A DNA stretch of 10,238 bases, taken from Saprospirales bacterium. Its GTDB lineage: Bacteria > Bacteroidota > Bacteroidia > Chitinophagales > Saprospiraceae. The translations under genes and the position numbers were made by a program. Each line of letters starts with the position of its first letter. The stretch's first letter is position 1. Below the pieces are notes generated by a model that ran no database searches, was not told where the DNA came from, and saw only the letters and a program-made list of their open reading frames with translations. The stretch lies in assembly GCA_024642645.1 (NCBI GenBank), contig JAHEAS010000063.1, positions 1 to 10,238 on the forward strand, given 5' to 3'. This document shows, in pieces, positions 1-6,792 of this stretch.

Positions 1-758
1 GACTCAATCCTGTATTCCGAAACCCAAAGTCCCTTTTTGGCCAAAAGCTTCCCCTGCGTAATGGCAGAGCGGTAGTCACTTACTTTGAGGATGATTTTCT
101 TTTTTATTATGCCATTTATATCAGGTAAAAAGTCACTAAAAGTTTCAATATATGCATATAAACGGGGATTAAATCCAGCGGAGAATATGACGGAAGCATT
201 TAATTTGCTCATAGCCAAGCCCCTCAGCGCAGCATGACCATCGGAATATTCAGTCGGTAGTGGCTCACCATTTTTAGCATAATTTATTTTGTCCAATTTC
301 GACATGATATTGACATCAATAGAACCTGCTGCAATCATTGTACGCAATTGCTTTTGGAGCAAAACCTTTGCCCTTCCGTTCTCCAATTCCATCATTGCAT
401 TGAATATTTTTTTTGCGGGGGAGTCATCGGGCAGCAACTCAAAATATTTCACGATTTCTGTCCCTTGTTTGAAAGGTAGCTTTCGTAATTGCTCGGTTTG
501 CTGCTGCACGATATCGTGGATGAGGTTCAGGTAGGCGGTAATTCTTCTCGCCCGGAAATCTTCTTCGCCAGTTTTTATAGGAAAATATTCTACGCCTACC
601 TGCTGACAATGGAATTTCCGCATTTGTTCAATCAATTCATCCTCAACTATCGAAATAACGGAAGAAATGCCAAAACGTGCGACTTTAATCGGTGTGTCAA
701 TAGTGAACCCAATTCCCATAACTGGAATATGGAATTTGTGCAATAATGCGTTGTGCAT
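1..758 (-). CDS. Conserved protein of unknown function, N-terminal 252 codons (runs off left edge)
   Basis: An uninterrupted minus-strand frame runs from an ATG at 758 to the window edge, so the C-terminus is missing. The protein begins MHNALLHKFHIPVMGIGFTI and continues with a segment reading DTPIKVARFGISSVISIVED. A second in-frame ATG lies at 719, inside the VMGIG stretch. I prefer 758 because HIPVMGIGFTIDTP looks like a first core beta-strand and loop, which a start at 719 would cut. The rest is mixed alpha/beta with charged helices (about residues 45-140) and no membrane segments or signal peptide. The strand-loop opening resembles the start of FMN-binding TIM barrels such as nitronate monooxygenase or glutamate-synthase-like proteins, but this is a faint likeness, not an identification. 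It lies downstream of cysH on the same strand, separated by a hairpin terminator. I have an impression of similar proteins in other Bacteroidota but cannot assign a function. Confidence 0.75.
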   Translation of the reverse strand, partial: MHNALLHKFHIPVMGIGFTIDTPIKVARFGISSVISIVEDELIEQMRKFHCQQVGVEYFPIKTGEEDFRARRITAYLNLIHDIVQQQTEQLRKLPFKQGTEIVKYFELLPDDSPAKKIFNAMMELENGRAKVLLQKQLRTMIAAGSIDVNIMSKLDKINYAKNGEPLPTEYSDGHAALRGLAMSKLNASVIFSAGFNPRLYAYIETFSDFLPDINGIIKKKIILKVSDYRSAITQGKLLAKKGLWVSEYRIE

Positions 759-783
759 AAGTTTGTTTTTATTGATAAAATGA

Positions 784-808
784 AAGAGGCGGCTCGCCAC
801 CGCCTCTT
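784..808 (-). terminator. Intrinsic terminator after cysH
   Basis: A perfect 9-bp stem (AAGAGGCGG/CCGCCTCTT, loop 793-799) begins 3 nt after the cysH stop codon. In the direction of transcription it is followed by a T-rich stretch (TTTCATTTTATC). It ends only 25 nt before the ATG at 758, so the next gene is either reached by read-through or has a promoter overlapping this hairpin. Confidence 0.75.
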
Positions 809-811
809 CGT

Positions 812-1528
812 TTATGAAAACTCAGTTGTATTAATATTTGTGTGCAATCCGCATTCGGTTTTCGATTGGCCTTTCCAGCGGCCATCACGGCCCTTATCGC
901 AGGTGGTGCAAGGCTCGCATCCCACTGAACCGTAGCCCTGTCTTTCTAATGGGTGGGAGGGTAACTTGTGGGACTGACGGAACTCCCTGATTTGTGCTTC
1001 AGTCCTATTTATCAAAGGATTAAAACGGATGATTTTTTCAGCAACAAACGACGGCTCGAAAATTTGCATCATTTGGCGGTTAGCAGTTTGGAAACTAGTC
1101 AGCCCGGACATCCAGACTTTATGCCGCTCCTTCAGAGGTTCGAGGGGCAGTATTTTGTTCAAGTAGCAGCAAGAGTCGGGATGTGTCTCCCAAAGACGGC
1201 GGTGGCAGGTCATTTCGTGTATTTGAGCCGATGGCGACAATTCCACCAAGTTCAGGTTCAACAACCTCCTGAGCTGGTCTTTGTACTTCAAGGTTTCAGG
1301 GAAATGGAATCCGGTATTGATAAAATGCACTTTCTGGTCTGGCTTGACTTGACTTACCAATTGCAGCAGGGTGGCGGAATTGTTGCCAAACGAAGTGGTC
1401 ACTAACACTTCTTCTTTGTCAAAATAATCGTACAATTTTCTGATTCGGTCAGCAATATCGAGGCTTAAGAATTTGTTGTTGAGCATTTCTAACGAAGGCA
1501 TCTCAACGGATTGTGCAGCGTATGTCAT
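812..1528 (-). CDS. cysH: Adenylyl-sulfate (APS) reductase, Fe-S type
   Basis: Assimilatory sulfate reduction: the family reduces APS (or PAPS) to sulfite with thioredoxin-type electrons, in the cytoplasm. The 238-residue product has the nucleotide-binding stretch TTSFGNNSATLL (about 44-55), the family segment NTGFHFPET (about 71-79), and the C-terminal KTECGLH motif with catalytic Cys226. Paired cysteines Cys120-Cys121 and Cys204-x2-Cys207 are the [4Fe-4S] ligands typical of APS reductases and absent from enterobacterial PAPS reductases. That is why APS is the preferred substrate. I start at ATG 1528. The frame stays open to a TTG at 1615, but those 29 extra residues resemble nothing in the family. 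The peroxidase gene ends 213 nt upstream and no other sulfur-assimilation gene is in view, so this may be a single-gene unit with the strong terminator at 784-808. I found no convincing promoter in the upstream spacer. Confidence 0.93.
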   Translation of the reverse strand: MTYAAQSVEMPSLEMLNNKFLSLDIADRIRKLYDYFDKEEVLVTTSFGNNSATLLQLVSQVKPDQKVHFINTGFHFPETLKYKDQLRRLLNLNLVELSPSAQIHEMTCHRRLWETHPDSCCYLNKILPLEPLKERHKVWMSGLTSFQTANRQMMQIFEPSFVAEKIIRFNPLINRTEAQIREFRQSHKLPSHPLERQGYGSVGCEPCTTCDKGRDGRWKGQSKTECGLHTNINTTEFS

Positions 1529-1741
1529 AAGTAATAGTTTGTCGGTAGGTAGGACTAAACTGGTTTGGAGAAAGTCGGACAAACAGCAACTGCCACTCGC
1601 CCCACTTTCTTCCAAAGCCAGGTATAAGAAACTATAAATCCGTATTTCAATCAGTGTCTAGAGTGAGCCTATATTTTCAATTTAATCATCGTGTCCCGTC
1701 GTCGCTTCTAGTAAACTTTAAAACCAGAAGTGCCGCCAATT
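1529..1741. other. Spacer between peroxidase and cysH, with one stem-loop
   Basis: This AT-rich spacer holds no credible gene. An 8-bp stem with one G-U pair (1705-1712 with 1723-1730, 10-nt loop) lies 12 nt beyond the peroxidase stop codon. On the minus strand it is followed by GC-rich sequence rather than a T run. It could be a 3'-end stabilising or processing hairpin, but it is not a classical intrinsic terminator. I see no TAnnTTTG-like element for cysH. Confidence 0.4.
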
Positions 1742-3661
1742 TTATTGTTTCACCAATCGCTGGTGCCCAATCTTGTCATCCGCTTGAATGGTAACAATGT
1801 ACAATCCCGGTGCAGAATCAAATGGCAGCGTTAGAGCAATGGTGTTGTTGCCACGGGATACGTTTGCTTCCCGTTGCAGCAGCGTTCTGCCTTGGATATC
1901 TGCAATCTGAATTTTCGCCAGATAGCTCCCTGACGCCTCTACCCGCAGGGTGATGAACTGCCCAGCAACTGGATTTGGGTAAACCACGAATGGAATATCC
2001 TGTTCAGCCACATTATCCTTTACGGAAGAGAGGATAGGTGAAGCCATGAAAATATCATCTTGGATAACTGTCACTGGCGTATTGCGGCGGATGACATCGG
2101 CCAGTCGGTTTTGCTTAATCCAAGTTCTTTCATCAGTTGTGAGCCATGAGTCGTACTCGTAATAAAAACGGTCGCCATCCCGAAGGTCCATGAACTGTTG
2201 CTCAATGATGGTCATCGCTGTTTTGCCAAAAAGTGCATCGGGCATGTGGTTTTCAGCCAAGATGCCTACCCATGGGTCAATCGCATTGATATTGCCGGCG
2301 TAGGCAAATTCCAACGATTGGTTCATCAACGGATCGGAGGTAAGCTGAGAGAAACTGGTGAATTTTGGCAAGCCAAAATCTGCTCGGACGGTGTTGTAAT
2401 CTGGCAGTCCCCGTTCCCTGCCACGCTGGATATTGATGGCGGCGAGGTCCATGCCACCTTGACCCGGCGCACCAAAAAGAAAGTTGCGGAGGTCGTCAAT
2501 CACTTTGCAATCAAAATCTTGCTCAACCACGGTAGCCATACCAATCAGGTAAGACTCGATGCCGCCTACTTCCATCGTGGCATCAGGGTTGAAAAAGGCA
2601 TCCCGCAGCAAAATATCGCCTTGCGGCATGTAATTGCCATCGTTGTCCATTCGCACCAGCAGGCTGTTGATGGTGGTGTGGCCATAGCGGTAGGCTGCCG
2701 TGTTGAACACATTCATAATGCCGGGGTCAACTGTTGGCTGGAAGCCGATGTATGGCGCTACTTCCATGCCAAGCGTCGGCAGCCATTCTTCGTAAACAAT
2801 GGCCTCAAGGATGCCACCTACAAGCTTGCGGGCGTGCTGGTAAAGTTGCTCGTCGCTCCAGGATGGATTCGTTGCGGCCAACTCATTGCAGAGTCGGTTG
2901 TGCTCCCGCACAAACAACGTGTGCATAGCAGTAAGGAAAGGGTTTTCATTTGCCCGCACATCACCCGCTACAAAGAATTTTTGGACGTTTGGCATGGGCA
3001 TGGCCATCCCCGGTGCATTGGGGTCAATAGGTGCAGCCTGTTCTCCAGTCGTGGTGTTCCAGGGCAATAAATTGCCAGATGAAGTCTTCAATTTGCCGCC
3101 AGCAAAAGTTCGCAACCACGAAGCACGAGCCTGGTCGGAGCCATATACATTGGATGCGTCAATGAAAGCGGTGATGCTGTTGACGTACCGCCTTGGATTA
3201 CCAATGCTATTACCAGTGGCAGGGTCGTAATCGGAGCGTTTCATTGGGATGACCTTGTTGCCATCGCCGTTTGGGTCGAAGAAAGCATCGAACGGTGGCA
3301 CGGCGATGTTTAGGGTTTCCGTGGGGTGTTCTTTTGAAAGCGTGATGTCGTGGTCAATGAACTGTCCCCAAACCCAAGTATAGGCACTCAGCCCACGGTT
3401 GTCATTTGCCAGTGTGTTTTGCATAAACAAAGTGTTGCTGATGAAACGAGGGTTGGGCCGGCCAGCAACAGCAGGGGTGGAGATACCATCGTCAAAGCCA
3501 ATAGTGCCGACATTGGGCAACAGCGAACCTGCCGCACCATAAGTTGGGTGAAGCGGGTTGTTGTTCACACCGTCCAAGGTGCGGTACTCCTGTGCTTGGA
3601 GGTTTTGCGAAGCAAGAAACAGGATAACCCCTGCCAGCAAGATTTTTGTAAAATTTTTCAT
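1742..3661 (-). CDS. Secreted animal-type haem peroxidase with T9SS sorting domain
   Basis: A 639-residue member of the peroxidase-cyclooxygenase superfamily (myeloperoxidase/peroxidasin type), predicted to oxidise halides or organic donors with H2O2 outside the cell. Residues 1-23 form a signal peptide (KN, hydrophobic core, LQAQ cleavage region). The catalytic domain covers about 30-535. Visible landmarks are GQFIDHD with distal His104 and calcium ligand Asp105; the calcium loop T164-x-F-x-D168-x-S170; catalytic Arg236 in RANENPFLTAMHTLFVREHN; proximal His328 in RYGHTT; and Asn410 in NIQRGRERGLPDYN. Asp103 and Glu239 occupy the positions that ester-link haem in mammalian peroxidases. The Met that forms myeloperoxidase's third link is Asn240 here, as expected for a lactoperoxidase-like state. 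Residues about 555-639 (starting near VVYPNPVAGQF, ending GLYIVTIQADDKIGHQRLVKQ) are a type A Por sorting domain for type IX export. It follows the nod-like gene on the same strand after a 69-nt gap that contains a hairpin. Confidence 0.93.
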   Translation of the reverse strand: MKNFTKILLAGVILFLASQNLQAQEYRTLDGVNNNPLHPTYGAAGSLLPNVGTIGFDDGISTPAVAGRPNPRFISNTLFMQNTLANDNRGLSAYTWVWGQFIDHDITLSKEHPTETLNIAVPPFDAFFDPNGDGNKVIPMKRSDYDPATGNSIGNPRRYVNSITAFIDASNVYGSDQARASWLRTFAGGKLKTSSGNLLPWNTTTGEQAAPIDPNAPGMAMPMPNVQKFFVAGDVRANENPFLTAMHTLFVREHNRLCNELAATNPSWSDEQLYQHARKLVGGILEAIVYEEWLPTLGMEVAPYIGFQPTVDPGIMNVFNTAAYRYGHTTINSLLVRMDNDGNYMPQGDILLRDAFFNPDATMEVGGIESYLIGMATVVEQDFDCKVIDDLRNFLFGAPGQGGMDLAAINIQRGRERGLPDYNTVRADFGLPKFTSFSQLTSDPLMNQSLEFAYAGNINAIDPWVGILAENHMPDALFGKTAMTIIEQQFMDLRDGDRFYYEYDSWLTTDERTWIKQNRLADVIRRNTPVTVIQDDIFMASPILSSVKDNVAEQDIPFVVYPNPVAGQFITLRVEASGSYLAKIQIADIQGRTLLQREANVSRGNNTIALTLPFDSAPGLYIVTIQADDKIGHQRLVKQ

Positions 3662-3686
3662 GAGAAATTAATTTGGTTGTTAAAAA

Positions 3687-3710
3687 GTGAGTGGCAAATG
3701 CGCCACCCAC
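3687..3710 (-). terminator. Intrinsic terminator after the nod-like gene
   Basis: A 9-bp stem with one mismatch (3687-3695 with 3702-3710, 6-nt loop) is followed on the minus strand directly by TTTTTA. It lies about 20 nt past the nod-like stop codon and only 25 nt before the peroxidase ATG. It can end the nod-like transcript, but it leaves almost no room for a separate peroxidase promoter. Partial read-through or attenuation is therefore possible. Confidence 0.75.
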
Positions 3711-3730
3711 ACAATTCATTAATGCATTAA

Positions 3731-6121
3731 CTATGCGGTTAATTCTTCTTCAGGCTCAGTTTCGTCTTCAGTTTCTAAGGGAGCACTGTCGAGTTCTTCG
3801 ACCCTAACAGTGGCCGCCTTGAGCGAACCCCACCTCGACACGATGAACCATGCCAGCGGAATCACCCCACCGAAAAAGAAAACGGAAGCGCCGATTCCCC
3901 TCAGCCAGGTCAGTTTTTCGAAAATGCCGCCACCTGTGAACTCGTGCGAGCGGGCGAACCAAAGCCCGTTGTCCACGATGGCTTTGAACTGGATGGCCCC
4001 TGCGGGGAACAAATCAAGGAGGACCATCAGCATCAGGCCAGCGTTGATGGACCAGAAGGCGAACTTGACCACCTTCTCGCTCCAGCGGTTTTCCTTGAGC
4101 AACAACCTCGAAGCGAAGAGCAGTGCAGCGAGCGAAATATTGCCATAAACCCCCATCAAAGCAGCGTGGGCGTGGTTGATGGTGAGGTAGGAGCCGTGCT
4201 CGAAATAGTTCATGATGGGCAAGTTGACGATGATGCCCATGACGCCTGCCCCAAAGAAATTCCAGAAGTTGGTGGCGATGAGGAACAGGAAAACCTCAGG
4301 GAATCCGAAGTTTCCAAGATGCTTTTTTTCGAGGCCATTGACCGCCATTTTAGGCATGTTCTTGAAGCGCCATGCTTCTACCGTTAAAAGGATAAGTGGG
4401 ACGAATTGCAGGGTGGAAAACACCGAACCGAGCGCCATCGTGGCTACGGGTTTTGCGTTCCAGTAGAAATTGTGGGATATACCCAACAACCCCGTTCCAA
4501 GGAAAAGGATGGTGGCAAAATAGACCACACGGATAGCAGCCTGACGGCTCACCAAGCCCATCAGTACCATCAAATAGCTGACGATGACGGTGATGAAAAC
4601 CTCAAAAAATGCCTCTACCCACATGTGGATGACCATCCAGCGCCAGAAGTCTGCGATGACAAAATTGGTCTCTGGCTTCGCTACAAAACCAGATAGGAAC
4701 AGCAACGGAATGCCAATGACAGAATAGATTATCCAGTTGGGCAGGTTCCATGGTTCACCTTTCACGAAGGCGGGTTTTACCCCTCGGTAAACTACCACAC
4801 CCCACATCACAAAGATGAGCATGAGCAGGACTTGGTAAATTTTTCCGAAGTCAACATACTCCCATCCTTGGTGTCCCAGCAAGTGCCAATATTCCCCAAA
4901 AATTCCTTTAGGCCCCAGCACCATGCCTAGCAATGAGCCGCCTACCAGCACGAAAAGCATCCAGAAAAGGGTGTTGATAAGGGGCAACTGGCCCGGGATT
5001 TCCTTTTTGGCCAGTATGGGCAGGATGAAAATAGACGAAGCAATCCAGCAGGTCGAAATCCAGTAGAGCGCCAGCATCAGGTGCCAACTGCGGGAAATGG
5101 TGACTGGGAAAACCTCAGATGGGTGAATGCCGAACCAGCCAAGGAAGTTGACAAAATCGTTGATGGTGATGATACCGCTCAAAACCTGCACGAAAAATAG
5201 GATAATAGCCACGGCAAAGAACTTGTAGGTGGCCCGCTGTGTCTTCGTCGGTTTGAAATTGGCTACCTTTTCAGCGGTCAACAGGTCTTTGCCTGCTGGC
5301 TTGAAAAATTTGTTCGGGAGCTGGTTGTACTGACCGATATAGTACAGCACAATGCCGCACATCAGTACAAATGCCAGCATCCCTAACACGCTCCATAGTA
5401 TAACGGGAGAGGTAGGCGTGTTGCCAGCGGCGGGGTCGAAGGGCCAGTTGTGGGTGTAGCTGAAGCCAGAGCCTGGCCGCTCAACTGCACATACCCAAGC
5501 TCCCCAAAAGAAGAACGAAGCCAAGTTTTCTACGTCTTGCCTGTCGGTGATGTAGTCCTTCGGGGGGAAAGAGCCCTCGGTATTGTTATCAATAAAAATA
5601 TCGGTGTAATACGTCCTCAATTTCCCCAAAGCGTAGGCTTGAGCAGCGGTCAAGGTTACAATGTTCCCAGCTTCGTCGTAGCGGTTTTCTTTCAGTTCTG
5701 CTTTGATATTTTCCCCGATGATTTTCAATTCCATGTCGGATGCATTCCGACCGTTTTCCTTGTTAAACGCTTCGACATAGTACTCATTCATGTAAACCGT
5801 GACGTAGTGCAATGCCTCGGCGGTGTAGTCAGGGCCTCGTTGAGCCCCATCGCCGAAGTAAGAACCGTACTCCATCAATGCATATTTATGGAAGACCTTC
5901 TGTCCGTTCTCAATGGTTGTTTTGTCTATCATCACCTCACCTGAAGGCGATTTGAATCCAGTCATGGGTGGAGCATCGTTGTAGGTCTGGTAACCAATCA
6001 TTCCGACTCCAGCTACACTGATAACCAAGATGAACAACAGCGGTTGCCACCAGTTTTTGGTGTTCATGAAGTAGCTGATGCTCTTGGTTCCGTTGGACGA
6101 AGCGTCTTGCTTTCTGATCAT
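3731..6121 (-). CDS. nod: Putative nitric oxide dismutase (Nod), qNOR-superfamily membrane protein
   Basis: A 796-residue inner-membrane protein with quinol NO reductase architecture: TM1 (about 27-47), an extracytoplasmic domain (about 50-235) without a CxxCH haem-c motif, then about 13 more TM helices. Conserved parts are a haem b ligand in RSWHLML (His347), Fe(B) ligand His499 and Glu503 in HMWVE, Fe(B) ligand His550, and haem ligands His650/His652 in NHAHAALMGVYG. Key residues differ from qNOR. The GHHYYW-type motif reads SHNFYW, so the third Fe(B) ligand is Asn551. SALE reads STLQ, so the second glutamate is Gln572. The quinol site (HxxxExxxF, usually in a TAHYxVE context) has become TINDFVNFL with neither His nor Glu, and the WLRxPGD aspartate is Ala745. 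Family knowledge: this set marks Nod (2 NO to N2 + O2). The alternative is a degenerate or divergent qNOR. The start at 6121 is the longest reasonable one; Met19 (6067) is possible. An Rrf2 regulator lies directly upstream, and the C-terminus is acidic. Confidence 0.82.
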   Translation of the reverse strand: MIRKQDASSNGTKSISYFMNTKNWWQPLLFILVISVAGVGMIGYQTYNDAPPMTGFKSPSGEVMIDKTTIENGQKVFHKYALMEYGSYFGDGAQRGPDYTAEALHYVTVYMNEYYVEAFNKENGRNASDMELKIIGENIKAELKENRYDEAGNIVTLTAAQAYALGKLRTYYTDIFIDNNTEGSFPPKDYITDRQDVENLASFFFWGAWVCAVERPGSGFSYTHNWPFDPAAGNTPTSPVILWSVLGMLAFVLMCGIVLYYIGQYNQLPNKFFKPAGKDLLTAEKVANFKPTKTQRATYKFFAVAIILFFVQVLSGIITINDFVNFLGWFGIHPSEVFPVTISRSWHLMLALYWISTCWIASSIFILPILAKKEIPGQLPLINTLFWMLFVLVGGSLLGMVLGPKGIFGEYWHLLGHQGWEYVDFGKIYQVLLMLIFVMWGVVVYRGVKPAFVKGEPWNLPNWIIYSVIGIPLLFLSGFVAKPETNFVIADFWRWMVIHMWVEAFFEVFITVIVSYLMVLMGLVSRQAAIRVVYFATILFLGTGLLGISHNFYWNAKPVATMALGSVFSTLQFVPLILLTVEAWRFKNMPKMAVNGLEKKHLGNFGFPEVFLFLIATNFWNFFGAGVMGIIVNLPIMNYFEHGSYLTINHAHAALMGVYGNISLAALLFASRLLLKENRWSEKVVKFAFWSINAGLMLMVLLDLFPAGAIQFKAIVDNGLWFARSHEFTGGGIFEKLTWLRGIGASVFFFGGVIPLAWFIVSRWGSLKAATVRVEELDSAPLETEDETEPEEELTA

Positions 6122-6192
6122 TTTTGGTGCATTTTTTTAAAAAGCAGAGTGGACAACTAGCCCTGTCGGCTTTGAAATATGTGAATGGAAGT

Positions 6193-6214
6193 ATTAAGAG
6201 TATTTTGTCTTAAT
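6193..6214. promoter_or_regulatory. Candidate Rrf2 operator upstream of the nod-like gene
   Basis: A perfect inverted repeat, ATTAAGA-N8-TCTTAAT, lies 72-93 nt before the nod-like start codon in the 109-nt gap below the regulator gene. Its core recurs upstream of the regulator itself (6683-6702), with 15 of 16 bases identical from TTAAGAGTATTT through GTC. Size and symmetry suit a dimeric winged-helix repressor. Binding by the adjacent Rrf2 protein is inferred. Confidence 0.65.
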
Positions 6215-6230
6215 TAGGGGCAAAAAAAAC

Positions 6231-6668
6231 CTACGCACTCAGGCGCAGTCTTTCGTCGGTTACTTTTGCCCCCATTTCGGCCAGGGATGTAATCTCAAAT
6301 TCGTTTTTAAGTGCGGCCTTTGCCACTTTCCAAAAATCATGAACTGGGCAAGGTTCAAATTCACCGCATCCAGGTAGCCCTAAAAGGCATTTGTCAAAAA
6401 AGTCATCCCCTTCAAGTATCTTGACGATATCAAGAAGGAAAATCTGTTCTGCCGGTTTGTTCAGGGCAATGCCGCCATTGGGGCCTCGGTATGATTCCAA
6501 GATGCCGTTTTGGGTAAGCGTCTGAAATGTTTTTGTCAAAAAATGAAAGGAGATGTCGAGTTTCTCTGATATCTCACCAATGCTCACGTAGCCTGTCCGG
6601 TCTTTTTGGGTTGCAAGGTAAACCAACGCCCTCAGTCCATAAACAGTGCCTTTTGAAAGTACTTTCAA
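6231..6668 (-). CDS. Rrf2-family Fe-S transcriptional regulator (NsrR/IscR-like)
   Basis: A 145-residue DNA-binding regulator. The start MKVLSKGTVYGLRALVYLA and the winged helix-turn-helix (about 8-70; ISEKLDISFHFLTKTFQTL is the recognition region, RGPNGGIAL the wing) are typical of Rrf2. Residues 94-110 hold Cys94-x6-Cys101-x5-Cys107 plus His110, the position where family members bind a [2Fe-2S] or [4Fe-4S] cluster. The first interval is one residue longer than the x5-x5 spacing I know from IscR and NsrR. The gene lies just upstream of the nod-like gene on the same strand, with candidate operators before both, so control of NO detoxification with negative autoregulation is the likeliest role (NsrR-like). 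The sequence alone cannot exclude sensing of O2, iron or Fe-S status. Start: the ATG at 6668 matches the family N-terminus exactly. Confidence 0.9.
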   Translation of the reverse strand: MKVLSKGTVYGLRALVYLATQKDRTGYVSIGEISEKLDISFHFLTKTFQTLTQNGILESYRGPNGGIALNKPAEQIFLLDIVKILEGDDFFDKCLLGLPGCGEFEPCPVHDFWKVAKAALKNEFEITSLAEMGAKVTDERLRLSA

Positions 6669-6682
6669 TGTGTAAATAAGAT

Positions 6683-6702
6683 TTAAGAGTATTTAGTCGC
6701 AA
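6683..6702. promoter_or_regulatory. Candidate autoregulatory Rrf2 operator
   Basis: This degenerate copy of the inverted repeat at 6193-6214 has one intact half-site (TTAAGA), then GTATTTAG, then TCGCAA. It ends 15 nt upstream of the regulator's start codon, where a bound repressor would block transcription initiation or early elongation. A TTTG that might serve as a -33 element lies on the minus strand at 6703-6700, but I see no good -7 element below it. Confidence 0.55.
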
Positions 6703-6792
6703 AACAATGGAATATTTTTTTGTGCTGCAACTTTTTAGGTGTTTTTTTTAAATATAAAGTTAGCGTGGGCAGAATTTTCGCTTTTTCTCAAA

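Noticed and set aside
1529..1615. Extended N-terminus of cysH from a TTG at 1615
   Set aside because: The 29 extra residues resemble nothing in the family, the start codon is rare, and the ATG at 1528 gives a normal length.
2198..3070. Long plus-strand open frame of 290 codons inside the peroxidase gene
   Set aside because: It lies wholly antisense to a gene whose catalytic residues are all in place, and the translation shows no recognisable motif. The same holds for the other plus-strand frames across the nod-like gene.
3731..6121. Plain annotation as quinol-dependent NO reductase (norB/norZ)
   Set aside because: The HHYYW and SALE positions and the quinol-binding His, Glu and Asp are all changed, so the default label would hide the most informative feature of the protein.
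6118..6132. Four-codon upstream reading frame (ATG CAC CAA AAA TGA) overlapping the nod-like start as ATGA
   Set aside because: Translational coupling is conceivable, but so short a frame in an A-rich leader is easily chance. It needs ribosome-profiling support.
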